Source of the DNA: Bacillota bacterium
GTDB taxonomy: Bacteria > Bacillota > Dethiobacteria > Dethiobacterales > Dethiobacteraceae
DNA: 56,355 bases
Direction: 5' to 3'
NCBI GenBank assembly: GCA_012523945.1
Contig: JAAYSO010000135.1
Span: forward strand, 1-56,355
The notes below the pieces were generated by a model, which was not told the DNA's origin, made no database searches, and was given only the letters and a program-made list of their open reading frames with translations. The translations under genes were made by a program, and so were the position numbers. Below, piece after piece: positions 45,223-53,437 of the stretch. Position 1 is the stretch's first letter, and each line of letters starts with the position of its first letter.

Positions 45223-45244
45223 TCCATTTGTGTTATGGTAAAAT
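45216..45244 (+). promoter_or_regulatory. Sigma-A type promoter for rpsO
   Basis: TTGCTA at 45216-45221, 17-base spacer, TAAAAT at 45239-45244. The -35 box overlaps the last codons of ribF. Confidence 0.8.
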
Positions 45245-45256
45245 CTACTTTGTTAA

Positions 45257-45303
45257 CCTTAAGCGCGGGTAATCGAGGCTCCGACGTTTACCTTGGCTTA
45301 AGG
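45257..45303 (+). promoter_or_regulatory. rpsO leader structure, candidate S15 autoregulatory site
   Basis: Perfect arms CCTTAAGC (45257-45264) and GCTTAAGG (45296-45303) enclose a second helix GGTAA (45268-45272) / TTACC (45288-45292) and a short TCG/CGA closing stem. It lies right after the promoter and before the rpsO SD. S15 is known to repress its own mRNA through leader structures in several bacteria; binding here is inferred. Confidence 0.65.
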
Positions 45304-45330
45304 GGATAAAAGATAAAAGGAGGTGTCGCT

Positions 45331-45600
45331 GTGGGTTTAGATCCGGAACGTAAGCAAGCTCTGATTAACCAGTTTCGCTTACATGAAAATGATACAGGTT
45401 CACCGGAAGTGCAAATTGCCCTGCTGACAGAAAGAATTAATTATCTCACAGAGCATTTGAAAGAGCACAAAAAAGATCATCATTCCAGACGCGGCCTGCT
45501 AAAAATGGTCGGTCAACGTCGAGGCTTATTAAACTATTTGAAAAAAATTGATGCAGAGCGTTACCGTACTATTCTAGAAAAGCTTCAGCTTCGTAGATAG
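45331..45600 (+). CDS. rpsO: 30S ribosomal protein S15
   Basis: 89 residues; binds 16S rRNA early in 30S assembly. Motifs are [55 protein letters not shown] and the [13 protein letters not shown] end. GTG start with a strong SD AAAGGAGGTG. It has its own promoter and structured leader, and a terminator separates it from pnp. Confidence 0.98.
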   Translation: MGLDPERKQALINQFRLHENDTGSPEVQIALLTERINYLTEHLKEHKKDHHSRRGLLKMVGQRRGLLNYLKKIDAERYRTILEKLQLRR

Positions 45601-45620
45601 TTTCCCAATATGGACGGTAA

Positions 45621-45643
45621 AGCGGGGGAAACCCCGCTTTTTT
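45621..45643 (+). terminator. Intrinsic terminator between rpsO and pnp
   Basis: Seven-pair stem AGCGGGG (45621-45627) with CCCCGCT (45632-45638), GAAA loop, six T's. Read-through or processing would be needed for pnp unless it has its own promoter. Confidence 0.9.
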
Positions 45644-45672
45644 GCCTTACAATTTTAGAGAGGATGTATGTA

Positions 45673-47853
45673 ATGAAGGTTTATAAAATGCAGTTAGCCG
45701 GCAGAGAATTTAGCATTGAAACCGGCCGTGTAGCCCGCCAAGCCAGCGGCGCAGTACTGGTACGCTATGGCGATACCGTGGTGCTAACCACGGCAACTGC
45801 ATCAGCGGAACCCAGGGAAGGAGTCGACTTTTTCCCACTCACGGTGGATTACGAAGAACGCCTTTATGCGGTGGGTAAAATTCCCGGCGGCTTTATTAAA
45901 CGGGAAGGCAGACCGACGGAAAAAGCCATTTTGGCTGCCCGCCTGACGGACAGGCCATGCAGACCGCTTTTCCCCAAAGGGTTTCGTAATGCAGTACATA
46001 TCGTAACTACTGTACTCTCAGTGGATCAAGACTGCCCGCCTGACGTGCTTTCCATTTGTGGTGCTTCAGCAGCATTGTCAATCTCCCACATACCTTTTGA
46101 GGGACCCATTGGTGCTGTGGTGGTAGGTTGGATTGATGGCAAGCCTGTCATTAATCCCACGCAGGAAGAAGCCGAAAGCTCACGCCTTCACCTTGTGGTT
46201 GCCAGCACCAAAGATGCCATTATGATGGTGGAAGCAGGTGCCCATGAATTAACTGAAGAGGAAATTCTTGAAGCAATCATGTTTGGTCACGAAGCTAATC
46301 AGGATATTATTGCTCTGCAGGAAGAGATGATAGCAGAAGTAGGGCTGCCGAAAATGGAATTCACTCCCTTTAAACCGGATGAAACCATTGCCGCCCAGGT
46401 ACAAGAATTTAGCCAAGCGGCCATTAACCAGGCTGTCAGAACCGTGGAAAAACAAGAACGTGAAGCTGCCATTGAAGCAGCACGCCAGGAAGCACTAGAA
46501 CATTTTCTTGAGCTTTATCCGGATAACGAAGAAGATATTTTAGTCAGTTTGGACGATCTGGTTAAGAAAACCATGAGAAACATGATTCTCACGGAGAACC
46601 TGCGTCCTGACGGGAGAAAGCAAGATGAGATCCGTCCTATAGAAGTGGAGGTAGGTGTACTGCCGCGTACGCACGGCTCAGGTTTATTCAGGCGCGGACA
46701 AACTCAAGTTCTGAACGTCTGTACGCTGGGGGCACCGGGGGACGTGCAGCGTCTGGACGGCCTGGGCCTTGAAGAGTACAAACGGTACATGCATCATTAT
46801 AATTTCCCGCCCTATAGTGTGGGTGAAGCCGGTTTCATGCGCGGAGCAAGCCGTCGTGATATCGGGCACGGTGCTTTGGCAGAAAGGGCTTTACTGCCTG
46901 TTATCCCGTCGCAGGAGGATTTCCCTTATACAATCCGGCTGGTCTCGGAAGTGCTCGAATCAAACGGTTCCACTTCCATGGGTGCAGTTTGCAGCTCCAC
47001 TCTTTCCTTAATGGATGCCGGTGTGCCCATCAAAAAACCTGTAGCCGGCATTGCCATGGGATTAATTAAAGAAGATGACAAGATTGCCATTTTGACGGAT
47101 ATCCAGGGCATGGAAGACTTCTTGGGAGATATGGACTTTAAAGTTGCCGGTACCAAGGACGGGATTACGGCATTACAGATGGATATTAAAATTAAAGGTT
47201 TGGCTAAAGAAATTCTGGCCCGGGCACTGGCCCAGGCTAAAGAAGCCTACATGTACATTATGGGGAAAATGACAGAAGTTATAGCTGAACCGCGTCCGGA
47301 GTTATCACCATACGCCCCGCGGATTCTGACCATGGAAATTGATCCCGACAAAATTCGCGATGTTATTGGACCGGGCGGTAAAATGATTAATAAAATTGTC
47401 ACGGAAACTGAAACTGAAATTGAAATTGAACCGGATGGCAAAATTTATATTGCCGCCGTCAATCCGGAAAGTGGCAAACAGGCTATGAAAATGATTGAGG
47501 CATTGACAAAAGATGTTGAAGTGGGAGAGACCTACATCGGTAAAGTTACCCGGGTGGAAAAATACGGAGCCTTTGCTGAAATACTCCCGGGTAAGGAAGG
47601 TTTAATCCACATTTCTCGTTTAGCCCATGGCAGAGTGGAAAAAACTGAAGATGTGGTTAAGCTGGGAGATGAAATCCCGGTGAAAGTAATTGGCATTGAT
47701 GAACGTGGCCGCATTGATTTGTCACGCAGAGCCGCCATACCAAACGAAAAAGGTGAAATGATTGATGAAACAACACCTCCCAGACGGGATGAACGGCGTG
47801 ACAGGCGCGGCAGCGGTACAGGCAGCAGGGAAAGACGCCCAAGAAGAACATAA
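45673..47853 (+). CDS. pnp: Polyribonucleotide nucleotidyltransferase (PNPase)
   Basis: Phosphorolytic 3'-5' exoribonuclease. 726 residues from ATG 45673, nine bases after SD AGAGAGG; an in-frame ATG at 45610 would start inside the terminator and is rejected. First RNase PH domain ([37 protein letters not shown]), helical linker, second RNase PH domain ([39 protein letters not shown]), KH ([13 protein letters not shown]) and S1 ([26 protein letters not shown]), then a short Arg-rich tail. The stop codon lies inside the terminator stem. Confidence 0.98.
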   Translation: MKVYKMQLAGREFSIETGRVARQASGAVLVRYGDTVVLTTATASAEPREGVDFFPLTVDYEERLYAVGKIPGGFIKREGRPTEKAILAARLTDRPCRPLFPKGFRNAVHIVTTVLSVDQDCPPDVLSICGASAALSISHIPFEGPIGAVVVGWIDGKPVINPTQEEAESSRLHLVVASTKDAIMMVEAGAHELTEEEILEAIMFGHEANQDIIALQEEMIAEVGLPKMEFTPFKPDETIAAQVQEFSQAAINQAVRTVEKQEREAAIEAARQEALEHFLELYPDNEEDILVSLDDLVKKTMRNMILTENLRPDGRKQDEIRPIEVEVGVLPRTHGSGLFRRGQTQVLNVCTLGAPGDVQRLDGLGLEEYKRYMHHYNFPPYSVGEAGFMRGASRRDIGHGALAERALLPVIPSQEDFPYTIRLVSEVLESNGSTSMGAVCSSTLSLMDAGVPIKKPVAGIAMGLIKEDDKIAILTDIQGMEDFLGDMDFKVAGTKDGITALQMDIKIKGLAKEILARALAQAKEAYMYIMGKMTEVIAEPRPELSPYAPRILTMEIDPDKIRDVIGPGGKMINKIVTETETEIEIEPDGKIYIAAVNPESGKQAMKMIEALTKDVEVGETYIGKVTRVEKYGAFAEILPGKEGLIHISRLAHGRVEKTEDVVKLGDEIPVKVIGIDERGRIDLSRRAAIPNEKGEMIDETTPPRRDERRDRRGSGTGSRERRPRRT

Positions 47854-47878
47854 ACAAACAAGTTTATGTTCTTTTTTT
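47846..47878 (+). terminator. Intrinsic terminator of pnp overlapping its stop codon
   Basis: Perfect ten-pair stem GAACATAAAC (47846-47855) with GTTTATGTTC (47862-47871), 6-base loop, then seven T's. The TAA stop (47851-47853) is part of the 5' arm. Confidence 0.92.
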
Positions 47879-47879
47879 A

Positions 47880-48082
47880 TGCTTTTTTCCAGTTATCCTT
47901 CAGGAGTTCACCCCTCGGCGACCTTCTGTCCAGAACACTCCGGAAACTTAAAGGTGCCTCCTCCTTATGTACCCCCACCGGTTACCCGACAAAATTAGTA
48001 TAGCAAAGCGGCAAAAAGGCATGAAAGTTTTTACAACGGCATAGTAATTAGAAGGTAAATTTGCCGGAAAAGAGGTGGGTTT
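47880..48082. other. 203-base intergenic region with inverted repeats, unassigned
   Basis: No ORF with an SD is present. GGAGT and ACTCC arms (within 47900-47945) enclose a TTCTG-TC-CAGAA repeat, and an ACCGGTT palindrome lies near 47980. A long stretch of GC-rich sequence (about 47898-47995) contrasts with AT-rich flanks. It could encode a structured RNA on either strand; it does not match a riboswitch class I can name. A clear promoter for the next gene was not found. Confidence 0.35.
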
Positions 48083-48853
48083 TTGGATAGGCAGAGTAGA
48101 CTTAAACAACGGAAAAATCGCTATTTATTGGCCTTGCTTCTGCTTTTGCTGATTCTCTCCTTTTTCCTGCATCAACAGATTACAGAACCGGTTTACTCGC
48201 CTTTACCGGAAGGGGCATATTATCGTGTGGAAACTGATGATAAAGTCTGCACTTTCACTTTTGAAACAGTGTGGGGAGAACAACAGACCGGTGAGATCCT
48301 GGATATTTTAGACCGGTATCAGATTAACGCCACATTTTTTGTGGACGGAGCTTGGCTGCGCCAACATGCTGACCTGGCACGTGAAATTGTCATGCGCGGA
48401 CATGAAATAGGTTTACATGGTTATGAACACAAACTGATGACGGAAATGGATGATGAAGAATTGGCGGCGGATTTTACCAAAGCAGTAAATGCATTGCAAA
48501 CAGAATTAGACATCAGCACCAATTTATTTCGGCCACCCTTTGGTGAGCTGGACGAGCGCGTGTTTAATTTTGCCCACAGCCAGGGGTTTACCACAGTACT
48601 TTGGAGTATTAATGTCCAGGATTGGCTAAATTTAACACGCGATGAATTAATAAATAAAGTTATGAAAAATATCCATCCCGGCGCAATTATTCTTATGCAT
48701 ACCCATTCCGCCCGCCTTACAAAAGCTCTCCCCATCATCATTCAAAGTTTACAGCATCAAGATTATGAAATTATTCCTTTTAGTGAACTTTGCAGGCATG
48801 AGCTTGCAGTTAAGGAGGAGGAGCATGCGGCACCGTATCTTTGGTACCCTTAA
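48083..48853 (+). CDS. Polysaccharide deacetylase-family protein, membrane-anchored, altered active site
   Basis: 256 residues; TTG start seven to eight bases after SD AAGAGGTGG. A basic N-terminus and one hydrophobic span (LLALLLLLLILSFFL, about 18-32) anchor it outside the membrane. NodB fold: the first motif reads TFETVWGEQQTG instead of TFDDGP, so the usual two aspartates are Glu and Thr; the HxxxH metal site (GLHGYEHKLM), RPPFGE and ILMHTHS are kept. Activity is therefore uncertain. It sits where B. subtilis has the ylxY region after pnp, and overlaps the next gene by 29 bases. Confidence 0.85.
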   Translation: MDRQSRLKQRKNRYLLALLLLLLILSFFLHQQITEPVYSPLPEGAYYRVETDDKVCTFTFETVWGEQQTGEILDILDRYQINATFFVDGAWLRQHADLAREIVMRGHEIGLHGYEHKLMTEMDDEELAADFTKAVNALQTELDISTNLFRPPFGELDERVFNFAHSQGFTTVLWSINVQDWLNLTRDELINKVMKNIHPGAIILMHTHSARLTKALPIIIQSLQHQDYEIIPFSELCRHELAVKEEEHAAPYLWYP

Positions 48854-49832
48854 CGGCCGGAAATTATTATGTATTTTAATTCTCATCATGTTTTTGCCCC
48901 TGGCACTCAATTATGCTGCCAAAAAAAGTTTGCGCAGAGAGCCGGTCATTGCTGAGGGAGTGGAACTTTTAGGTAAGCCTTTAGGCGGGCTTACGCCGGC
49001 CGCAGCGGAGACAGTGCTTGAACAAATAGCCGCAGTTCATCATTTCCCTCCCGTTAATGCTGTCATTGATGAAAAAACTAAAGGAGTAATCCCTGAAATT
49101 AACGGCTTACAACTTGATGTAGATGCAACAATGACAAAAATACTGCAGGCACAAAAAGGAGAAACTGTTACACCGCATTACCGGCAGGTAGCTGCCCCTG
49201 TCACTCTGAAAGATTTTCCTGATTATCCCGTTTATCAAGGGAACCCGGCCAAAAAACAAGTTGTTTTCCTAATTAATGTGGCGTGGGGAAATGAATATCT
49301 TCCTGATTTACTGGTCGCTTTAAAGGAGGCAGATGCCCAGGGCTCATTCTTTTTAGTAGGACGTTGGGTAGAAGGCAATCAAAAAGAAGCGGAAATGATT
49401 GCAGAAGCAGGCTTTGAAATCGCCAGCCATGGTTATTCCGACGCTATCAGTCTGCAAAACGCCGACAAAGAAACAATATCCGCAGATCTGCGTAAAGCCA
49501 CACAGGTTATTGAATCAGCCTGCAAAGTAAAACCGCAATTTTTCAGTCCCCACCGGGGCGAATTATCTCCCCTTGTCTTACAAGCGGCAGCGGAGCAAAA
49601 CCTACGTGTAATTATGTGGACACTTGACACGGTTGATTGGCAGCTCCCCGGCGTAGAGAAGATGTTAGAAAAAATTTTAGGCAATGTTAAAGGGGGAGAT
49701 TTAATTTTAATGCACCCTACAGAACAGACGCCTGAATTTTTGCGTTTAGTAATCCCTGAGTTAAGAAATCGGGGCTTGGAACCGGTAACATTATCTGAAC
49801 TTTTGAATCCGGCTAGGCAGGTAAAGGAGTGA
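48825..49832 (+). CDS. YlxY-like deacetylase-fold protein with N-terminal VanW-type domain
   Basis: 335 residues from ATG 48825 (SD AAGGAGGAGGAG). After a signal/anchor span (LLCILILIMFLPLALNYA) comes an approximately 90-residue domain (GVELLGKPLGGLTPAAAE... PVNAVIDEKTKGVIPEINGLQLDVDATM) that aligns with the N-terminal part of the next gene, then a NodB-like domain: LINVAWGNEYLPDLL, SHGYSDAISL, FFSPHRGEL, WTLDTVDWQ, ILMHPTEQTP. The catalytic Asp position is Asn and the second metal His is Asp, so it is probably not a working deacetylase; I recall similar changes in YlxY. A wall- or spore-related structural role is possible. Confidence 0.82.
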   Translation: MRHRIFGTLNGRKLLCILILIMFLPLALNYAAKKSLRREPVIAEGVELLGKPLGGLTPAAAETVLEQIAAVHHFPPVNAVIDEKTKGVIPEINGLQLDVDATMTKILQAQKGETVTPHYRQVAAPVTLKDFPDYPVYQGNPAKKQVVFLINVAWGNEYLPDLLVALKEADAQGSFFLVGRWVEGNQKEAEMIAEAGFEIASHGYSDAISLQNADKETISADLRKATQVIESACKVKPQFFSPHRGELSPLVLQAAAEQNLRVIMWTLDTVDWQLPGVEKMLEKILGNVKGGDLILMHPTEQTPEFLRLVIPELRNRGLEPVTLSELLNPARQVKE

Positions 49833-49838
49833 GCCGGC

Positions 49839-50672
49839 TTGCGCATAAAATTGAATTTATTTAATGTCATAAAATTAACTTCCGTGCTTTTAATTATCTT
49901 ACTGCTCACGGCAATAGCCTTTACCTTTAATTTAGGCGCACGTATTTATCGCCATTTTTATGGCGTCAAAGCCGGAGTCACTTTGGAGGGAGTCCCTGTA
50001 GAAAATTTGTTACCCACGGAAGTCCGGGCTGAAGTGGAAAAGATGGCAAAAGCCATTAACAGAGCCCCCGTCAATGCCCGTTTTGACAAAGAAAACATGG
50101 AAATAATCCCGGAAGAAAACGGGCTGACTGTGGATGTTACCGCCACTGTGGAAGCAGTAATGTCTGCACAGCCCCAGGAAAAAGTAAAATTAAAGATCAT
50201 CATTTTGGAACCTGAAATTACAGCCGAAATTTTTCGCTCTATTGATAAAAAAATAGCTGAATTTAGCACCAGTGGCGGCGGCAGCCAAGGCAGAACCGAT
50301 AATTTGTATGTAGCGGCTAAATATATGAACGGAACTGTACTTGCTCCGGGCGATGTATTTTCTTTTAATAAAGTTACCGGTCCGAGAACTTTTGAGAGAG
50401 GATACAGTATGGCACCTGTGGTTGGCGGTATGGGTATCGGCGGTGGCGTCTGCCAGGTAGCCACAACCATTTATAATGCCGCGATGATAGCCGGCATGGA
50501 AATCGTGGAAAGGCACCCGCACAGTATACGCGTGTACTATGTGCCTCCGGGCCGGGATGCTACCATTACCAATTACATTGATTTTAAGTTTCGGAACTCC
50601 AGCGACAAATTTATTCAAATCCGTTCCGGTGCCGGCGGAGGCTATGTCTGGGTACAGATTTGGAGCCAGTAA
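49839..50672 (+). CDS. VanW family protein with N-terminal peptidoglycan-binding-like domain
   Basis: 277 residues, TTG start with SD AAAGGAG. One N-terminal span (about 8-30), then a PG_binding_4-like domain (GVTLEGVPVENLLPTEV... PVNARFDKENMEIIPEENGLTVDVTATV), then the VanW domain with FSTSGGGSQGRTDNLYVAAKYMNG-type start, APGDVFSFNKVTGPRTFERGY, GGGVCQVATTIYNAAM and VPPGRDATI. VanW proteins are linked to the cell wall; their biochemical role is unknown. The same N-terminal domain occurs in the preceding protein, so the pair probably share a partner or ligand. Confidence 0.88.
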   Translation: MRIKLNLFNVIKLTSVLLIILLLTAIAFTFNLGARIYRHFYGVKAGVTLEGVPVENLLPTEVRAEVEKMAKAINRAPVNARFDKENMEIIPEENGLTVDVTATVEAVMSAQPQEKVKLKIIILEPEITAEIFRSIDKKIAEFSTSGGGSQGRTDNLYVAAKYMNGTVLAPGDVFSFNKVTGPRTFERGYSMAPVVGGMGIGGGVCQVATTIYNAAMIAGMEIVERHPHSIRVYYVPPGRDATITNYIDFKFRNSSDKFIQIRSGAGGGYVWVQIWSQ

Positions 50673-50735
50673 TATTGACAAATACGGCATAAGCGGGTAA
50701 TCTAGGAACGACTACGCCAAAAAGGAGAATTAAGG

Positions 50736-51179
50736 ATGTGCAAAATTTTTGTGCGTAAGCTTCCCCATGCCCAGGGATTGCCTTTACCTCGCTATATGAC
50801 GGCAGAAGCTGCCGGGATGGACCTGATCGCTGCCACTGGGGAGCCCATCGTCATCCTGCCGGGCAAAAGAGAACTTATACCTACCGGCTTGCAAATAGCT
50901 TTACCGCCGGGTTATGAAGCACAAATCAGGCCTCGCAGCGGTTTGGCACTAAAAAATGGCATCACTGTTTTAAACAGCCCGGGGACAATTGACTCAGATT
51001 ACCGGGGTGAAGTTAAAGTCATTTTGTTTAATCAGGGCAGTGAACCTTTTATCGTTTGCCGTGGTGACCGCATTGCCCAGCTGGTAACGGCAAAGGTGGT
51101 CAGGGCGGAACTTATGGAGTGTGAACATTTACCCGGAACAGCCCGGGGTGAGAAAGGATTTGGTCATACCGGCAAATAA
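50736..51179 (+). CDS. dut: dUTP diphosphatase
   Basis: Hydrolyses dUTP to dUMP; trimeric. 147 residues with all five motifs: [39 protein letters not shown] and [13 protein letters not shown] with SD AAAGGAG nine bases upstream. It lies after the wall genes with a 63-base gap that contains no promoter I can support. Confidence 0.97.
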   Translation: MCKIFVRKLPHAQGLPLPRYMTAEAAGMDLIAATGEPIVILPGKRELIPTGLQIALPPGYEAQIRPRSGLALKNGITVLNSPGTIDSDYRGEVKVILFNQGSEPFIVCRGDRIAQLVTAKVVRAELMECEHLPGTARGEKGFGHTGK

Positions 51180-51185
51180 AAACCG

Positions 51186-51527
51186 GTGAGAAGGGAGGGA
51201 AAAGGCATCCTTGTAGTTTTTCTTTTACTTTTACTGATTGTTTTATCCCTACTGATCAGGATGGAAAACCGGCGGCGCAGTCAAACTTTTGATCTGCCTG
51301 ACAGCGCCAAACCTTCTCCCTTTTCCGAAGCTTTACAGGAACTGATAGCACACGCCGGTGGCATTTACCTGGCTCTCGTCTTGCTTGTTTCATTTCTACA
51401 GATCGAATTGCCCCAGCGGTGGAAAGTTGTTTTCTTTGAAATGGAGCCACTGGCTTTTCTCTCCATTGCCATTGCCATCGTACAACCCTTTGTTTTGCAA
51501 TTATATCGTACTGTAAAAGGGAGATGA
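51186..51527 (+). CDS. Small membrane protein, unrecognised
   Basis: 113 residues as drawn, about three hydrophobic segments: ILVVFLLLLLIVLSLLI near the N-terminus, IYLALVLLVSFL in the middle, and FLSIAIAIVQPFVLQLY near the end, with a basic/Pro loop between the first two. No family recognised. The start is unclear: GTG 51186 has no SD, while a strong SD GGGAGGG (51193-51199) sits seven bases before an ATC at 51207. It lies six bases after dut and four before ylmC, so it is in the same transcript. Confidence 0.6.
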   Translation: MRREGKGILVVFLLLLLIVLSLLIRMENRRRSQTFDLPDSAKPSPFSEALQELIAHAGGIYLALVLLVSFLQIELPQRWKVVFFEMEPLAFLSIAIAIVQPFVLQLYRTVKGR

Positions 51528-51531
51528 AGAG

Positions 51532-51801
51532 ATGGAATTATCACAATTGTCACGCAAAGAAATTATTAATTTATATGACGGTTCACGTTTGGGCTATGTA
51601 GGAGAGTCTGATTTAGTCATTGATGACAAAAGCGGCCGTATTCTGGCCATGGTTATTTACCCTAAAGGTTTAAGCGCGAAAGTAAGAAATACACGGGAAC
51701 TTGTGATTCCCTGGCAAGCCGTGAAAAAAATCGGTGAAGAAATTATGGTGGTGGAAATAGTTCCTGAGCGCAGCTCGCACAAATTTTCTTTTCATGAATA
51801 A
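51532..51801 (+). CDS. ylmC: YlmC/YmxH family PRC-barrel sporulation protein
   Basis: 89 residues, small PRC-barrel fold (LYDGSRLGYVGESDLVIDDKSGRILAMVIYPKG... VIPWQAVKKIGEEIMVVEI). The family is widespread in spore formers and, as ymxH, lies just upstream of spoVFAB (dpaAB) in B. subtilis; the same order holds here with one gene inserted. The molecular role is not known. ATG preceded by the purine-rich end of the previous gene (GGGAGATGAAGAG). Confidence 0.9.
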   Translation: MELSQLSRKEIINLYDGSRLGYVGESDLVIDDKSGRILAMVIYPKGLSAKVRNTRELVIPWQAVKKIGEEIMVVEIVPERSSHKFSFHE

Positions 51802-51806
51802 TGAAC

Positions 51807-51870
51807 CTTTTTCAGTCGATACTAAAGCTACTACTAAATCTTGCATAGAATGCAGCGACTGAAAAGGAGG
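51807..51870 (+). promoter_or_regulatory. SD-occluding hairpin upstream of the stress-protein gene
   Basis: CCTTTTTCAGTCG (51807-51819) can pair with CGACTGAAAAGG (51856-51867), 12 pairs with one bulged T. The 3' arm includes the first bases of the SD AAGGAGG (51864-51870) for the ATG at 51877. The 36-base loop holds an inner GCAT/ATGC pairing. Such a structure would limit translation until it opens. Confidence 0.6.
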
Positions 51871-51876
51871 ATTTTG

Positions 51877-52368
51877 ATGTCACAAACAGTTGTGGGACTG
51901 TTTCATGCGCAGGAGCAGGCAGAGGAGGCTATACGAGAATTAAGAGCACGCGATTTTGAAGATATTGATATTTCCCTTATTGCCCGCGACCAGGCTGATG
52001 GCAGTTATGAAACCGGTGAGGGCGAGTTAAGTTATGATCACCAGAATTTGGCTGACGGCACGGCAACCGGCGGCGTCATTGGAGGCATTGCCGGTTTACT
52101 TGCCGGAGCAGGTGCTTTATTAATTCCCGGAATTGGCCCCATTATTGCCGCCGGCCCCTTGGCGGGAGCATTAACAGGTGCCATTACCGGCGGTATTGCC
52201 GGAGGTTTAATCGATTATGGCATACCTGAGGAAGAAGGAGAGCATTACGAGCAGGAAATCCAACAAGGCAGTATTTTGGTGGCATTGGAGTCGGAAGATG
52301 AAAATATTGCTGAAGAAGTAATGGCGGTATTTAGGGAAAACGGCGCCTTTGAGGTAAAAGCACACTAA
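51877..52368 (+). CDS. General stress protein (YflT/17M-like) with glycine-rich hydrophobic segment
   Basis: 163 residues from ATG 51877. N-terminal beta-alpha-beta (VVGLFHAQEQAEEAIRELRARDFEDIDISLIARD), a long Gly/Ala/Ile-rich middle (about 67-120, GGVIGGIAGLLAGAGALLIPG and GALTGAITGGIAGG) like glycine-zipper membrane-inserting segments, then a C-terminal half (GSILVALESEDENIAEEVMAVFRENGA). The terminal parts resemble the gene at 18530. Function is not defined in the family. An SD-covering hairpin lies upstream and a terminator downstream, so expression may be controlled by translation. Confidence 0.82.
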   Translation: MSQTVVGLFHAQEQAEEAIRELRARDFEDIDISLIARDQADGSYETGEGELSYDHQNLADGTATGGVIGGIAGLLAGAGALLIPGIGPIIAAGPLAGALTGAITGGIAGGLIDYGIPEEEGEHYEQEIQQGSILVALESEDENIAEEVMAVFRENGAFEVKAH

Positions 52369-52382
52369 AAGAGTATAAGCAG

Positions 52383-52411
52383 CCACAGCGTAAAAGCTGT
52401 GGTTTTTTTTT
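52383..52411 (+). terminator. Intrinsic terminator after the stress-protein gene
   Basis: Perfect seven-pair stem CCACAGC (52383-52389) with GCTGTGG (52396-52402), 6-base loop, nine T's. It isolates the dpa operon from the upstream genes. Confidence 0.93.
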
Positions 52412-52490
52412 GCTCCTAATTAGAACAGGCAAAAAAGATGTACCTGCTTTTACCGGTCATCTTTTCAAGTATTGTGGGCTTGCGACTGTC

Positions 52491-52519
52491 ACCCTTTTGC
52501 CGGCTTAAAACATATAGTA
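52491..52519 (+). promoter_or_regulatory. Candidate sigma-K promoter of the dpaAB operon
   Basis: ACC at 52491-52493, 17-base spacer, CATATAGTA at 52511-52519, which fits the sigma-K -10 pattern CATAnnnTA exactly and the AC-type -35. spoVFA/spoVFB are known sigma-K genes in B. subtilis. No sigma-A -10 was seen in this gap. The rest of the gap (52412-52490) holds nothing I can support. Confidence 0.65.
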
Positions 52520-52549
52520 AATAAAACGGATGTTAAAGGAGTCAGAGCA

Positions 52550-53437
52550 ATGCCCGCTTTGAACTTATCTGGATTACAAGTTGTTATTGCTAGTGGTGAT
52601 AAGCGGCATCTTATCCTGGCACAAGAGTTACAAGCAATGGGAGCAGAAGTTTTTCTCTATGGTTTTTCCGCTGCTTCGGGCAAGCTTTACGGTTTGTTTA
52701 AGGAAGGTTTGCCGCTAAAGGCGGATGTCATTATCCTGCCGTTAACAGGTGTTGCTGCCGACGGTACAATTCCTGCCAGGGCTGAAACAAGAAAAATTAA
52801 TTTCATAGATTTAAAAGCTTTACTTAAGCCGGGGGTACTCATCATCGGCGGTAATTTGCCGCCAAAGTACCGCCATGAGTTACACAACCTTCAAGTTAAA
52901 TACCTTCCCGCCAATGAAATTGCTGAATTGGCAATTTTAAATGCTATTCCTACGGCGGAAGGAGCCCTGGCCTTTGCCATCGACAATGCAGGCATCACTA
53001 TTTTTGACAGTGAGGTCGTAATTACCGGTTATGGACGTTGCGCCCGGCCCCTGGCCAGATGTATGAAAGCTTTGGGAGCAAAAGTAACAATTATTGCCCG
53101 CAAAAGAGAAGCTTTAGCCGCCGCTAAGACAGAAGGCTTTAAAACCGGCACCTTTCAGGAACTGCAAACTTATGTCAAAAGAGCCGACTTTATTTTTAAT
53201 ACAGTACCCGCTTTAGTTTTAGGGCAAACCGTTTTAAGCGCAGCACGCCCTGATGTATTAATTGTAGATATCGCCTCAGCCCCTGGCGGCACAGACTTTG
53301 CAGCGGCAAAAGATTTAGGACTTAAAGCATATTTATTGCCAGGAATTCCGGGTAAAACGGCACCGGAAACGGCAGGGAAAATCTTAGCCGGAGTATACGC
53401 GGAATATTTAAGCTTACACAAAAAGGGAGGAATCTAA
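52550..53437 (+). CDS. dpaA: Dipicolinate synthase subunit A
   Basis: With DpaB, oxidises dihydrodipicolinate to dipicolinic acid in the mother cell, for uptake into the spore core. 295 residues from ATG 52550 (SD AAAGGAG nine bases upstream); the longer frame from 52472 covers the promoter. Rossmann dehydrogenase fold: a first half (VVIASGDKRHLILAQELQAMGAEVFLYGF), then an NAD-binding core (VVITGYGRCARPLARCMKALGAKVTIIARK) and VLIVDIASAPGGTDF. dpaB follows immediately. Confidence 0.95.
   Translation: MPALNLSGLQVVIASGDKRHLILAQELQAMGAEVFLYGFSAASGKLYGLFKEGLPLKADVIILPLTGVAADGTIPARAETRKINFIDLKALLKPGVLIIGGNLPPKYRHELHNLQVKYLPANEIAELAILNAIPTAEGALAFAIDNAGITIFDSEVVITGYGRCARPLARCMKALGAKVTIIARKREALAAAKTEGFKTGTFQELQTYVKRADFIFNTVPALVLGQTVLSAARPDVLIVDIASAPGGTDFAAAKDLGLKAYLLPGIPGKTAPETAGKILAGVYAEYLSLHKKGGI

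Noticed and set aside
45610-45672. ATG 45610 as the pnp start
   Set aside because: It would place the start inside the rpsO terminator; ATG 45673 has a proper SD and matches the family N-terminus.
47880-48000. Lysine-riboswitch-like fragments on the minus strand (GTCGCCGA, GAGG...GCACC)
   Set aside because: The order and spacing of the conserved L-box elements are not met, and no gene lies downstream on that strand.
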